45,679 nucleotides of DNA from a virus. Every line of letters starts with the position of its first letter. The first letter of the stretch is position 1. Positions 31,455 through 40,247 of the stretch are shown piece after piece. A model generated the notes under the pieces. It ran no database searches and was not told the DNA's origin. It saw only the letters and a program-made list of their open reading frames with translations. The position numbers were made by a program, and so were the translations under genes. The stretch lies in the IMG/VR virus record IMGVR_UViG_3300028859_000032, positions 1 through 45,679 of that record; one strand, 5' to 3'.

Positions 31455-32205
31455 TATATTCTCCTTTATTTGTTTGGTAACTATGTATTCTCTCTACATG
31501 ATCAAGAAATTCTTTGACGGTTCGGTCTAATTTGGCAATATTACAGTCCGTACAACAAGGGACACAATTTCCTATAGTGTACCCGATATCTCGACTACTA
31601 TCCACTCTATCTATCCCATTAATATAAACCCCCTGTTTTTGTGCCCAATCATCACTTACTTTTAAGTAGCGCCTTTGCATCTTTACGCATTTTGTATAGT
31701 AGATATTCCACAATCTTGGCTTCCCATCGCAATAATGACAATTTTGGACTATTAAAAATCTAAATTCTTCTGTGGTTAATTTATAAGGAATTTTATGTTT
31801 TTCTGCGGTTTTCTTATATGTTGTTTCGTACATATTAAAAGAAACCTCTCCAATTTTTTTTCTGACTTTTTCCAACTGAAAACAACCACATGATTTAGTG
31901 TGATTTTTTCGTAAGGAAGCTCCTATGGCTTCGATAGTATTTCCGCAATTACAATTGCAAATATAGTAATAGTTACCTTCTTTTGATTTTCTTTCTGTTT
32001 TGGAAATTATCGTTAAATATCCAAATTTTTCTCCTATTTTTATAGGTGAACTTTTGGGAGATTTAATGAATTTTAATGCACCCAATCTATGATGCACTGC
32101 TTCCTTTGTTCTGCGTAACTTTAATCCCATTTCTGCATGGCTCATAATTTTATAATTTTCTTTTAAGAAAAAGTCTTCTTTTGGTGTCCATCTTTTGAAA
32201 TTCAT
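31426..32205 (-). CDS. HNH homing endonuclease with N-terminal HTH and zinc module
   Basis: The protein has 259 residues. An N-terminal Myb/SANT-like helical domain (1-45, WTPKEDFFLKENYKIMSHAE) is followed by a module common in phage homing proteins (GEKFGYLTIISKTER, YYICNCNCGN, KSCGC; about 56-106). The C-terminal HNH nuclease has CHYC, INGIDRVDSSRDIGYTIGNC and CCTDCN. The cysteine pairs probably bind zinc. It separates two unrelated small genes of the block. Confidence 0.8.
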   Translation of the reverse strand: MNFKRWTPKEDFFLKENYKIMSHAEMGLKLRRTKEAVHHRLGALKFIKSPKSSPIKIGEKFGYLTIISKTERKSKEGNYYYICNCNCGNTIEAIGASLRKNHTKSCGCFQLEKVRKKIGEVSFNMYETTYKKTAEKHKIPYKLTTEEFRFLIVQNCHYCDGKPRLWNIYYTKCVKMQRRYLKVSDDWAQKQGVYINGIDRVDSSRDIGYTIGNCVPCCTDCNIAKLDRTVKEFLDHVERIHSYQTNKGEYNEKKLKKTN

Positions 32206-32226
32206 ATAGATATACTACTTCTCATC

Positions 32227-32607
32227 TTACCATCTCTTATCAGTAAAATCAAAACGGGCCAATCGTTTGAGTAGGTTCTTTCTGTTCAGCCAAGAAGTGA
32301 AAGCTTCTAAAAAACACAAGTAAGTAAGATAATTCTCTTCTACTTTTTTGTTCGATATAAAAATTTCAGTTCCCAATCTTGAATAATTTTCTTTTGCTAT
32401 ACTAACTATACTGTCAAAATCACTGAATTTAACCATCTCGTCTTTTGGATCGATTCTTGCAATTTCAATTTTGTTCATTAGGGAAAGGCAGACGTTTTCC
32501 TTTCTTTCTTTCTCGCTAAATGATAGTCGTTCGTCCAACTTTCGTTCTGTAATAATCGCTTTTGCGACAATGTTGATTTCTTCTTCTGTTAATTCAAGTA
32601 ATGCCAC
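32227..32607 (-). CDS. Hypothetical protein
   Basis: The 126-residue, mostly helical protein (ELTEEEINIVAKAIITERKL, YLCFLEAFTSWLNRKNL) has balanced charge. No domain is recognised. It begins 9 bases after the SbcC-like gene and continues that transcript. A partner role with the SbcC-like protein is possible from position only. Confidence 0.55.
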   Translation of the reverse strand: MALLELTEEEINIVAKAIITERKLDERLSFSEKERKENVCLSLMNKIEIARIDPKDEMVKFSDFDSIVSIAKENYSRLGTEIFISNKKVEENYLTYLCFLEAFTSWLNRKNLLKRLARFDFTDKRW

Positions 32608-32615
32608 ATTAACCC

Positions 32616-34814
32616 TTATTGCTGTACGATTTTGCTAGTTAGTCCGTCTCTTACCACTAAAATGCGATTTTCGATGGATTCTGATACTATAGGATTATGT
32701 TCTACCAAAAAAAGTTTCTTGTCAACACTATATTCACGTAACATTTCTAAGGCATCTTGAATGCAGGTAGTATCTAAGCCATTGAAACCTTCGTCAATGA
32801 CGTAAATTCCAATTCCGTTGTTGGTGGTCTCCTCAATGAATTTAATGATACTTAAGTCCACACACATATCACAACTGGATCTTTCACCTCCAGAGAGTGA
32901 TTTGAGGGGTACCCCGACTTCTCCGTCCATACTAACTAGACAAGTAACTTCTTCTTTGATTTTACCTGTGCCGGTCTCTTTTAGGCCTTCAAATTGAATA
33001 GTGGCATTCGCCATATTGGGAATACGTCTAATTAATCTTGTGGCTTTATCCCCAATAGATTCCAGTGCGTCATCGAATGAACAAGATAAGTGACTTTTAA
33101 TGGCTTTCTTGGATTCTTCTAAGATTTCTATTTCTTCTTGAATAGAAACCAAATTAGACGACTTCTGGGTCACAATTGATTCGTAATTAGATATTTGAGT
33201 GTGGATCTTAGAAAGCGAATCCGTATATCTTTTAAATTCTGCCTCAAAAGACTTCTGTTTAACAAGAGCCATCTCATGATCGGATAAAGACTTTCTCTCA
33301 AGATCCCAAAGCGATTTCACCTTAGCTTCATGCTTATGGCCGAGGGCGGATTGCTTTTTAGCAAATTCTACAAGAATGTCTTGATTCTTGATATTTTCTT
33401 TATTTTGATGTTCTTTTTCTTGCTGACGAAAAAACTCAAGTTGCTTATTTTCAGAAGAGTATTGGTTTCTAAGTTCTTGCACCTCTGGAATAGCACGAGG
33501 TCCGCTATCCACTCTTAGATCACTAATTTTGGCATTAAGGACATCAATTTCTGGTAATGCTTTGGGAGATGTCTCCAGGATGAGGGCAGCGTGGTCTTCA
33601 TTGAGTTTTGCTACGATCTTTAAGGCCTCAGAAGCAGCCAAAACGGTTTTTCTATAACCGTCTAGCGTCTTGAGCATTTCCGCCTCTTTAACCTTAATAG
33701 AATCAGTTAGCCATCCCTGTTCACAGGTAGGACAAATAGCAGTCCTGATCTTGTTTAATTCAACAGCTAAGCGTTTTGCGGCTTCTTTTGCTTGGTCACC
33801 TTGATTAGCAATATTTGATGCTTTATTTGCTTCTAATCTATTTGCCGCAACTTTAGAAAGAGCATCAGATTGCCTACTCTGCTCAATCTTTTGTAAATTT
33901 GAGATTTCTAATTGAATGGCGGAAATCTGACTTTTGACTTCAGACTGCCTAGACAATTCAGCGGCTTCTAAAGCATTTGCCTTTTTTGTAATTTCTTTTA
34001 GGATCGCTTCAGAATTTTCTATGGCAGATCTATCGAAAGGAGAAACAGAGACCGTGGGTCTAGATTTTTCTAGCTCAGCTTTCTCTGATTCATATTCTGA
34101 TTTTGATGCACTGTAAAGATCATAGGCTACCGTATGCGCCAATTTAAGGGTCTCTATATAGTCCGCATTAAAAGACGGTTTGGGGGCTTCTCCAAGGCTA
34201 TTTAGAGCATTTTTAGATGCCTCAAGACCGGTCCTATTCGATTCTACTTCCGATTTAACTTGTACTTCTTGTGTCGATCTAGCTTTTAAGATCTCATCAA
34301 GTTTAAGAATTTTCTTTTGTTCTTCTTCGAGCTTTAAGCAACTTGTAAGAAATTTATGGACATCAGACGGTCCCATGTCCAAGAAAAATCCACCCTCACC
34401 TTGTCTTTTGTGAAGAATTTTCCTAAAAAGATCTCTAGGCATACCAATGATTTCATCTAGTTTTTCTTCGGTGATCTTAGAGCTACCGGTGGTTACTTGA
34501 TCGCCTACTGTAATTGAAAACTTTGATTTTCCACGTTCAATAGTAACTGGAGTGCCGTCCCAATCATATTCACCAAATGTTGAAAGGGGGTCCTTCGTGA
34601 ATCTTGATTGTAGGATAGAGACAGGTAGATCATTTAGGCCAAGATTGTACTCTACCATTCTAAGAAAGGTGGTCTTTCCTGTCCCCGAAGATCCTCCAGT
34701 ATTAGCATTCTTTCCTTCAACTTGAACAAAAGAACCAAGAGTGGTGAATTCAACGATTTGTTCGTCTACAAATCTACCGGCAGCTTTAAATCTTAATCTT
34801 ATTGGTGTAAGCAC
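32616..34814 (-). CDS. SbcC/Rad50-like ATPase (gp46-like)
   Basis: The protein has 732 residues. Walker A is GGSSGTGKTT (40-49). Coiled-coil arms run from about 160 to 560, with a zinc-hook CPTC at 361-364. The ABC signature SLSGGERS begins near 639, Walker B is IYVIDEGFNGLD, and the H-loop is LVEHNP. With the SbcD-like nuclease encoded at 37323 it should form a Mre11-Rad50-type complex that resects DNA ends for recombination. The start is a GTG with no clear ribosome site. Five genes separate it from its partner. Confidence 0.85.
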   Translation of the reverse strand: MLTPIRLRFKAAGRFVDEQIVEFTTLGSFVQVEGKNANTGGSSGTGKTTFLRMVEYNLGLNDLPVSILQSRFTKDPLSTFGEYDWDGTPVTIERGKSKFSITVGDQVTTGSSKITEEKLDEIIGMPRDLFRKILHKRQGEGGFFLDMGPSDVHKFLTSCLKLEEEQKKILKLDEILKARSTQEVQVKSEVESNRTGLEASKNALNSLGEAPKPSFNADYIETLKLAHTVAYDLYSASKSEYESEKAELEKSRPTVSVSPFDRSAIENSEAILKEITKKANALEAAELSRQSEVKSQISAIQLEISNLQKIEQSRQSDALSKVAANRLEANKASNIANQGDQAKEAAKRLAVELNKIRTAICPTCEQGWLTDSIKVKEAEMLKTLDGYRKTVLAASEALKIVAKLNEDHAALILETSPKALPEIDVLNAKISDLRVDSGPRAIPEVQELRNQYSSENKQLEFFRQQEKEHQNKENIKNQDILVEFAKKQSALGHKHEAKVKSLWDLERKSLSDHEMALVKQKSFEAEFKRYTDSLSKIHTQISNYESIVTQKSSNLVSIQEEIEILEESKKAIKSHLSCSFDDALESIGDKATRLIRRIPNMANATIQFEGLKETGTGKIKEEVTCLVSMDGEVGVPLKSLSGGERSSCDMCVDLSIIKFIEETTNNGIGIYVIDEGFNGLDTTCIQDALEMLREYSVDKKLFLVEHNPIVSESIENRILVVRDGLTSKIVQQ

Positions 34815-34845
34815 TTTTATAGACTACAACAGATTTATTTTTTAA

Positions 34846-35169
34846 TCAAGCGGTTTTAAGTAGCCCTAATCCAAATAAAACAAAACCAACTCCACATAGC
34901 TGAATGGTTGTAAATTTAATATTACAGACAAATAGGGGCAAAATAGAATAAGCAAAGATTATCATGGAATCCCATAATATGCCTCTAATATAGATTTGAT
35001 TTGGGTTTACGGCATGTTTAGCTAAATACATCCATAAAAAATTAGAAAGTAGAGATAGGGCCATTCCAGCAGGATAGTACCATAGAGATACTTTGGTTTT
35101 GTCAGAATAGTTCATAGAAACAGTGGTTAAATAAACCATCATTCCTATAAGGTACAATAAAAATACCAT
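34846..35169 (-). CDS. Small multi-pass membrane protein
   Basis: The protein has 107 residues and four predicted helices: FLLYLIGMMVYLTTV, WYYPAGMALSLLSNFLWMY, a third around GILWDSMIIFAYSILPLFV, and LCGVGFVLFGLGLL. The layout of four helices in about 100 residues recalls small multidrug-resistance/EamA half-type proteins, but no signature glutamate in helix 1 is seen. The function is unknown. It is placed between a zinc-ribbon gene and the SbcC-like gene. Confidence 0.6.
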   Translation of the reverse strand: MVFLLYLIGMMVYLTTVSMNYSDKTKVSLWYYPAGMALSLLSNFLWMYLAKHAVNPNQIYIRGILWDSMIIFAYSILPLFVCNIKFTTIQLCGVGFVLFGLGLLKTA

Positions 35170-35171
35170 AA

Positions 35172-35420
35172 TTAGTCCTCTTCGGAATAATCTTTTTTGG
35201 ATCGCTCATCATTGATCTCCGTAATATTTGGGTCAATTTCGATCCTGCGGGACATAAGCCCATTGTCGATAACAATTTTGTGTGAAGATGAAGTGAGCCC
35301 AAAAGCCTTCTTAGCTTTTAGGCCACACTTACAAGGAAGAGAATCTGGCGCATCCGATGCGGTTTTTTTGTACTTATTGAATGAAATTCCGCAAGTACAT
35401 GAATAGCTGATGAGTGGCAT
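35172..35420 (-). CDS. FmdB-like zinc-ribbon protein
   Basis: The protein has 82 residues. The N-terminus MPLISYSCTCG followed 20 residues later by LPCKCG matches the CxC/CxxC zinc ribbon of the small FmdB-type regulatory family, which begins MPxYxYxCxxCG. The second half is charged and probably disordered. The ATG overlaps the stop of the ClpP-like gene by one base. FmdB-like proteins are commonly found in phages; their role is unclear. Confidence 0.6.
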   Translation of the reverse strand: MPLISYSCTCGISFNKYKKTASDAPDSLPCKCGLKAKKAFGLTSSSHKIVIDNGLMSRRIEIDPNITEINDERSKKDYSEED

Positions 35421-36295
35421 TACCAGTACATCGGGATTTCTTGTTTTTGAGAATTATAGAATGTAGCTAAGAATTTAGACTTAATTTCATTCTTAATTTC
35501 GGTAGGAATCTCTTTGCCTTGAGGCATAAGCATACTAATATTCATAGGGGCAGTATTTAGAGGACAATTATCAAGTTCATAAGATACCTGCATTCCCATG
35601 AAATCTAAGCTATGCTTAGAAGTACCGCCGATACTGGCATCACAACGAACAAGTACTACTTCATCGCTGTAGCCTTCTTGTACTGATTTAGTACCAGTCA
35701 ACCACATCTCATGGTCATATTCTTTAAGGTAGCTATCGTAAGTTTGCTTGCCTTTAGTACGAGATACGGTCTGTTCGTCAAGTTCACGAACTCGATCTAA
35801 CCAAAATTGGTAACGGCTATCTACTTGTGACGGTTTAGTTCCACCGAAAGAGCCCTCGAATCCACCAGCTGCATGGTGACTCATCATAACTCCATTTTTA
35901 AGGACCAAGCGATCGTCAAGATTTTGAACGATTTGGAAGGCCATACTAGCGGCAAATAGGGTTACTGTATTAATTTTACAGCCGAGACCGCGAAGTGCCT
36001 CGTTCAACTCTAGTCCAGACTGAATGCTTCCGCCTGGGGAATTGATAAAAAGATTAAGAGTTGGTTTTTGACCAAATAGCTTTTTTACAGCGCTGACTTG
36101 ACACAGTTCCTTGGCTTTTGAAATCACAGCTGAAGTGCTTTCTCCATTAACCTCACCATTTAATACAAGCAAGTTCTTGCTAGTAAGAACCACAGTAGGA
36201 CTGAGGTCTGGGGCTTTCTTCTCCTGTGAGATTGACATTTTCGGGACTAAAATCATTACCAATCCCAGTAGGGTGATAAGCGCCATTTTCTTCAT
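35420..36295 (-). CDS. Exported ClpP-like serine protease
   Basis: The protein has 291 residues. A hydrophobic N-terminus (MKKMALITLLGLVMILVP) looks like a signal peptide with cleavage near residue 23. The ClpP/crotonase-type core follows: FINSPGGS (83-90), the nucleophile S117 in LFAASMAF, the catalytic His at 140 or 141 in MMSHHAAGG, and DHEMWLTGTKSVQEGYSDEV (194-213), matching the ClpP segment with the acid and the EYGxxD turn. Cysteines occur in the mature part. Phage ClpP-like proteins are usually cytoplasmic prohead proteases; export is unusual. The target is unknown. Confidence 0.75.
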   Translation of the reverse strand: MKKMALITLLGLVMILVPKMSISQEKKAPDLSPTVVLTSKNLLVLNGEVNGESTSAVISKAKELCQVSAVKKLFGQKPTLNLFINSPGGSIQSGLELNEALRGLGCKINTVTLFAASMAFQIVQNLDDRLVLKNGVMMSHHAAGGFEGSFGGTKPSQVDSRYQFWLDRVRELDEQTVSRTKGKQTYDSYLKEYDHEMWLTGTKSVQEGYSDEVVLVRCDASIGGTSKHSLDFMGMQVSYELDNCPLNTAPMNISMLMPQGKEIPTEIKNEIKSKFLATFYNSQKQEIPMYW

Positions 36296-36300
36296 TTTAT

Positions 36301-37005
36301 TTATTCACTTTCTTTATTTGGTTTACTAGACTCTTTGTCTATATCACTACTTTTTTCTGAAGCTTCTTGCTTTTCTTGTTCACGCTTTAATTCCGCAAAT
36401 TGCTTAAGCTTTGAGGCAAAAGGGCTCTGTTTAGGAGTAATCTCCACAGAATTTGGGCCAGTCTTGGTAATATTAACGCCTTCGCCCATTCCATTAAGTC
36501 CAACTAACGGTGGTTTATCACCCATAGTTTCGCTATTTAGCTTATGAAGCATTTCCATGACTTTCATCAAGGTTCCAAGATCCTTATTATCGATTTTATC
36601 GTAAAATTCCGAATCATCGGTTCTAAGGTACTGATCTATATTTTTACCTATTTTTTTCTTATATGCAAGGCTTAAATGCAACAAAAATTCTTGATCTTGC
36701 AATTTTGCCTCTAAAATCTTACCTTTTAGGGTAGCATGTAATTCGTCTAGGTACTCTGCACGAAGCTCGAACCATTTAAACTTGTGAGCCAAAAACAACA
36801 CCACTTGCCTGTTCTTTTTTAGAAGGGACGCAATTTGACGATAGGTCTTGCCATCCATATACAAACCCATCATACGCTCTACATCGACATCAGTTAGTGT
36901 ATGGAGACCAAGTAGACCCCCTTCCTTGAACTGCTCGATTAGTTCAAGATCTTTCATGGTGAAATCACTGTGCGGAATTAGGGATAAATCTTTTGAATCA
37001 CTCAT
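36301..37005 (-). CDS. HTH protein, candidate small terminase subunit
   Basis: The protein has 234 residues. The N-terminal part has a helix-turn-helix (DVERMMGLYMDGKTYRQIAS then LLKKNRQVVLFLAHKFKW, about 40-78), a helical middle (about 80-160, NKDLGTLMKVMEMLHKL), and a charged disordered tail (about 180-234). HTH plus helical oligomerisation region is the form of small terminase subunits, which pick the packaging site. The large subunit at 44397 lies on the other strand, so this is a candidate only. Confidence 0.4.
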   Translation of the reverse strand: MSDSKDLSLIPHSDFTMKDLELIEQFKEGGLLGLHTLTDVDVERMMGLYMDGKTYRQIASLLKKNRQVVLFLAHKFKWFELRAEYLDELHATLKGKILEAKLQDQEFLLHLSLAYKKKIGKNIDQYLRTDDSEFYDKIDNKDLGTLMKVMEMLHKLNSETMGDKPPLVGLNGMGEGVNITKTGPNSVEITPKQSPFASKLKQFAELKREQEKQEASEKSSDIDKESSKPNKESE

Positions 37006-37330
37006 TTGGCACTAACCCTTTGCTTTTATATACAGTTTTTCCATTTATATTAAGAATCAACACAACTTCTTTCCAAAATAACATTCGGATCGCTGTCTCA
37101 AGTGCCTTCGCTCTCTCCGCCAGAGAATCGGGCTCTTTGTCTGTAGTGAGTTCGTACATAACAAACCAGTCTGTAGCTTTGGTGTCTAATTCATATGTAA
37201 GACCTGCTTGTTTAACGCTATCAAAGTAAATGAATGGCGCTGCCTTCAAATTCTGTACATGTGTTTCTGGAATACGACCAAAAAATAGCATCAGGCTTTT
37301 TAAATCTTTTAGGGTATTTGGCTCAGACAA
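36998..37330 (-). CDS. Hypothetical protein
   Basis: The 110-residue mixed alpha/beta protein has strands that are easy to see (PFIYFDSV, WFVMYELTTD, EVVLILNINGKTVYKSKG). No motif is recognised. It overlaps both neighbours by 8 bases, between the SbcD-like nuclease and the HTH protein, so it is co-translated with them. Confidence 0.55.
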   Translation of the reverse strand: MSEPNTLKDLKSLMLFFGRIPETHVQNLKAAPFIYFDSVKQAGLTYELDTKATDWFVMYELTTDKEPDSLAERAKALETAIRMLFWKEVVLILNINGKTVYKSKGLVPNE

Positions 37331-38303
37331 GGTTTAGGTCCCCCAAATACTTAAGGATTCTGGTTCTTTTATTGGGATCGGCTTTGTAATGATTGAGAAT
37401 AAAATCTCGCAAACTGCTACCGCTCTTACGTTCTTTACTGCGTTTACTGTCAGTAATCTTACTTGAAACACTGACCCCCTTAAGAGCGAGTTTTTCTTTG
37501 GTGACCCAATCAGACGAACCAACTAATTCAATATCTACTTTTGCGCCTTCTTGGATGAAAGGTTTTTCTTCTCCCTCTTTCCAGACCAATGAGATCATGG
37601 GAGTACAAACAGATTCGGTTCCAAGAAAAATCTTTTTCGTAATCTTACCGTCGGTATCGTGATCACAAAGCCAGATACCCTTTTGTTTATTTGCGCAACT
37701 TTTTGTAAGCCAGCGCGGGTTTCCGATATACCAAATACGACCAAGCTCAAACTGGGTATGAATATGTCCACCAATTAAATGGTGAAAACGAGGATCAAGA
37801 GCACTTTCTGGAACTCCGCTTTGAATAGGGGTACTATTATCATATACCGCTCCTTCAAAATTTGGATGGCTTACAAGAACTGTTGCGCCTTTTTCAGCCA
37901 GTGCATTGGCCTCTTCAATAAATTTTTCATTGGAATGAATGTAAGGAAGATATCCATATACACCGTCAACAAATGGCGCATATACGATCTTAAACCGATC
38001 ATTCTCTAGGTTGAGGAATGGGTGAAGAGCGCTATAAGAATCAGAATAGTCCCCAGTAAGATCATGGTTTCCTACTAATATTCGGGTTTTAAAGGTCTGC
38101 TTTGATAAAACTGTAAACCAGTGCTGCCAAAATTTAAGTACGCGTAGTCTTACAATATCGTGGGTATCAAATAGATCTCCCTCGATTTCAAGTACATCTA
38201 CATTGTAATTGTTAGCTTGATGAACAACTAATTCAAGAAGTCTATGGGACTCTTCAAGATTATTTGGTTTTACGTGTGGATCACCCACTCTTAATATTTT
38301 CAT
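37323..38303 (-). CDS. SbcD/Mre11-like nuclease (gp47-like)
   Basis: The protein has 326 residues. All metallophosphoesterase nuclease motifs are present in order: GDPHV (D8, H10), GDLFD (42-46), GNHDL (about 98-102), VSHPNF and GGHIHTQ. A C-terminal capping part (about 250-326) follows. It would act with the SbcC-like ATPase to process double-strand ends. It starts in an ATGA overlap with the Cys-rich gene. Confidence 0.85.
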   Translation of the reverse strand: MKILRVGDPHVKPNNLEESHRLLELVVHQANNYNVDVLEIEGDLFDTHDIVRLRVLKFWQHWFTVLSKQTFKTRILVGNHDLTGDYSDSYSALHPFLNLENDRFKIVYAPFVDGVYGYLPYIHSNEKFIEEANALAEKGATVLVSHPNFEGAVYDNSTPIQSGVPESALDPRFHHLIGGHIHTQFELGRIWYIGNPRWLTKSCANKQKGIWLCDHDTDGKITKKIFLGTESVCTPMISLVWKEGEEKPFIQEGAKVDIELVGSSDWVTKEKLALKGVSVSSKITDSKRSKERKSGSSLRDFILNHYKADPNKRTRILKYLGDLNLV

Positions 38304-38524
38304 GCAGATTCGTCACCACATTCACATCTAGAAAATTTATGTCCACACCATTCACAATAACAAACACATTCGTATTGCTTACATCCTCCGCATACACAAT
38401 CTACATCGGATTTGATGATGTAAAAGAATCCTAAATTTAGACACTTACATTTACAAGGAAATGTTTCAAGCCCAAATTCTAATGGTCCGTCTATTAAATT
38501 GATGTAGAGTCTACCGATTCTCAT
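38300..38524 (-). CDS. Cysteine-rich zinc-binding small protein
   Basis: The protein has 74 residues with twelve cysteines, eleven of them in the pattern CKCKC, CVCGGC, CVCYCEWCGH and CEC. This density suggests two zinc clusters, such as rubredoxin-like knuckles. No known family is recognised. It is coupled by ATGA to the SbcD-like nuclease gene, so it might be a protein- or nucleic-acid-binding adaptor. Confidence 0.55.
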   Translation of the reverse strand: MRIGRLYINLIDGPLEFGLETFPCKCKCLNLGFFYIIKSDVDCVCGGCKQYECVCYCEWCGHKFSRCECGDESA

Positions 38525-38526
38525 GA

Positions 38527-38883
38527 CTATGGATTAGACCCATTTCCTGAAACAGGGAGCGGATCTGGACGTGACATTGGTCCAGGAGGGGTCTCAATAA
38601 ATTCAACCCATTCTAAGCCAACGATCATGAATTTTCCACTGATGCCGTCACAAGTAAAAAATTTAGAAGACCATGCCTGAGTGTGTAGAGCCTCTTCACG
38701 CACATATGCGTAAGACCCTGCAGGAATATCTCTACCATCGACCAATCGAGTGCTAACCAAAACCTTTAACTTTTTAATGCCATCTCTTTGACCGGGAGTT
38801 GCAATACCGCCCATTACTTTGGATTTAAGTCCTTCTTTGACATATTCTTCGAGAATTAGTCGATTGTTTAATGAAAAAATCAC
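38527..38883 (-). CDS. GroES-like co-chaperonin candidate (gp31-like)
   Basis: The protein has 118 residues. Its order of elements matches GroES/gp31: a first strand LNNRLILEEYV (GroES DRVVVKR), a Gly-rich mobile-loop-like segment VMGGIATPGQRDG (23-35; GroES AGGIVLP), a strand-turn-strand VLVSTRLVDGRDIPAGSYAY, and a final strand pair KFMIVGLEWVEFIE in place of EYLILREDDILAVIE. A proline/glycine tail follows. The similarity is by eye and low. Presence of a GroEL-like gene in the same window strengthens it. The loop has IAT where GroES has IVL. Confidence 0.5.
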   Translation of the reverse strand: MIFSLNNRLILEEYVKEGLKSKVMGGIATPGQRDGIKKLKVLVSTRLVDGRDIPAGSYAYVREEALHTQAWSSKFFTCDGISGKFMIVGLEWVEFIETPPGPMSRPDPLPVSGNGSNP

Positions 38884-39080
38884 AGTTCAGCTCCATTTTT
38901 TAAAAGTTTTACCATTTCAGCAAAAGATCGACTAACCACTTTTTCTTGTTCAAGCTCATATTCGAGTCTTTCAATACGATCCATTAGGGTCATAGCTGTT
39001 TTGGCGGGTACAGATCGAATATTGCCTAAATTAATGTCTTCTTTTAAGCAGTCCAAATCAATTTGTAATTCTGATTCCAT
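38880..39080 (-). CDS. Small coiled-coil protein
   Basis: The protein has 66 residues. The second half is a coiled coil (LMDRIERLEYELEQEKVVSR). The ATG follows AAGGAG closely. Its stop overlaps the ATG of the GroES-like gene (ATGA). No family is recognised. Confidence 0.55.
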   Translation of the reverse strand: MESELQIDLDCLKEDINLGNIRSVPAKTAMTLMDRIERLEYELEQEKVVSRSFAEMVKLLKNGAEL

Positions 39081-39127
39081 ATATTCTCCTTAAATTAGTT
39101 TATATTAAGTTAAAATAAAAAACAATA

Positions 39128-40165
39128 TTAAATTTCAATACCCTTAAGCTTTAAAATCTTTTGCATGATAAGTGGCATGCTTCTTGAGATTTCCGATATT
39201 TGTTCCGTTTGCTGCTTCTTACTTAGCACTTCTTCCGCATTTTCGGTCTTGTCGGGAGTATAACTGTAAACCCCAAAACCTTCTTCTCCATCGTTAGAAT
39301 CGGACGAAATAAGGCTGGCTGCAGACATCAAATACCATAAATCAGAGGAGGTGACTTCTTTGGGGGCGGTTCTTCCCTCTGCGAGATCTTTTCTGAAGCT
39401 TTCATTGACCGCCTGAGTCAATTCCTGGATGTCGGTAATTCCCTGTCTTCCTCGAATACTGTTGGCGCGGTATAAAACTCTCCTGTCAGAAGGATAGAAG
39501 TGCATTACCGTCTCACTGTAGGCATCAATCAGATTTCCCACTATTCGACCAATAGCTACCCCTAAGTAATTCTTCTTGTATGAACCCGTATACTTATCGA
39601 TACCGGCTGCAAGCCCCATAGAGCTTACCTCAACCATATCCATGAAACTTAGATGACCTTTAGGGGTGCTTCTATAGAAAATTTTTGCGCGATTGACTGC
39701 CAATGGCATGTTATTTTCGATAAGAACCGTTCTTGCTCTTTTAACTCGTTGGTACAGCAATTCAATCTTCTTTGGCCAAAGTCCCATCCAGTGATCCTTG
39801 CAAAATTTAACGAAATGGTAATTTATATTAAATTCTTTTAACGCTTCTGGATCTCTATTCTTTAATGCGGGAGTGATTTTTTCTGAAAATGTTATGGAGG
39901 ACTCTCTAAAATAGGGTCTGGCAGATAGAATGTTATTATTTGTAATTCGAATTAATTGAATAAATCTCTTGTAGATTTCTGTGCTTATTCGATAACTTAG
40001 GACCAGCGCATGGAAATCTTGCTCTGCAGATACCAATTCTTCTACTTGCTCTTTTTGTGTCGTACCATCCTTGTTGCGCTCAATTGCCTTCTGGATCTCT
40101 AACGCTAATTGGGCAAAAGACGGATCATGAGAGTCTTTCCATTTTTTATTCGGTTGTCTTGCCAT
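39128..40165 (-). CDS. Phage sigma-70-like RNA polymerase sigma factor
   Basis: The protein has 345 residues. The central part (about 150-235) follows sigma region 2: NMPLAVNRAKIFYRSTPKGH (region 2.1), LSFMDMVEVSSMGLAAGIDKY (the core-binding 2.2 pattern DLxxxGxxGLxxAxxxF), then KKNYLGVAIGRIVGNLIDAY (2.3/2.4). Region 3/4-like helices follow, less clear. It should redirect host RNA polymerase to phage promoters, probably late ones. A TGATATATA motif lies upstream of its own gene, so autoregulation is possible. Confidence 0.7.
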   Translation of the reverse strand: MARQPNKKWKDSHDPSFAQLALEIQKAIERNKDGTTQKEQVEELVSAEQDFHALVLSYRISTEIYKRFIQLIRITNNNILSARPYFRESSITFSEKITPALKNRDPEALKEFNINYHFVKFCKDHWMGLWPKKIELLYQRVKRARTVLIENNMPLAVNRAKIFYRSTPKGHLSFMDMVEVSSMGLAAGIDKYTGSYKKNYLGVAIGRIVGNLIDAYSETVMHFYPSDRRVLYRANSIRGRQGITDIQELTQAVNESFRKDLAEGRTAPKEVTSSDLWYLMSAASLISSDSNDGEEGFGVYSYTPDKTENAEEVLSKKQQTEQISEISRSMPLIMQKILKLKGIEI

Positions 40166-40195
40166 AATATTCCTTTAAGTTATTGTCTTAAAAGA

Positions 40196-40204
40196 TATAT
40201 ATCA
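40196..40204 (-). promoter_or_regulatory. TGATATATA motif upstream of the sigma gene
   Basis: The motif is in the 82-base gap between the UvsW-like helicase stop and the sigma gene start, 31 bases before the ATG. AAAGGA follows as ribosome site. It shares the TGATATA core with the plus-strand sites before the fibre and chaperonin genes. It could be a phage promoter read by the sigma factor itself. Confidence 0.4.
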
Positions 40205-40247
40205 TGGAATCAATTATAAGAGACAGGATAAGAGACAGTAGTGCCCC

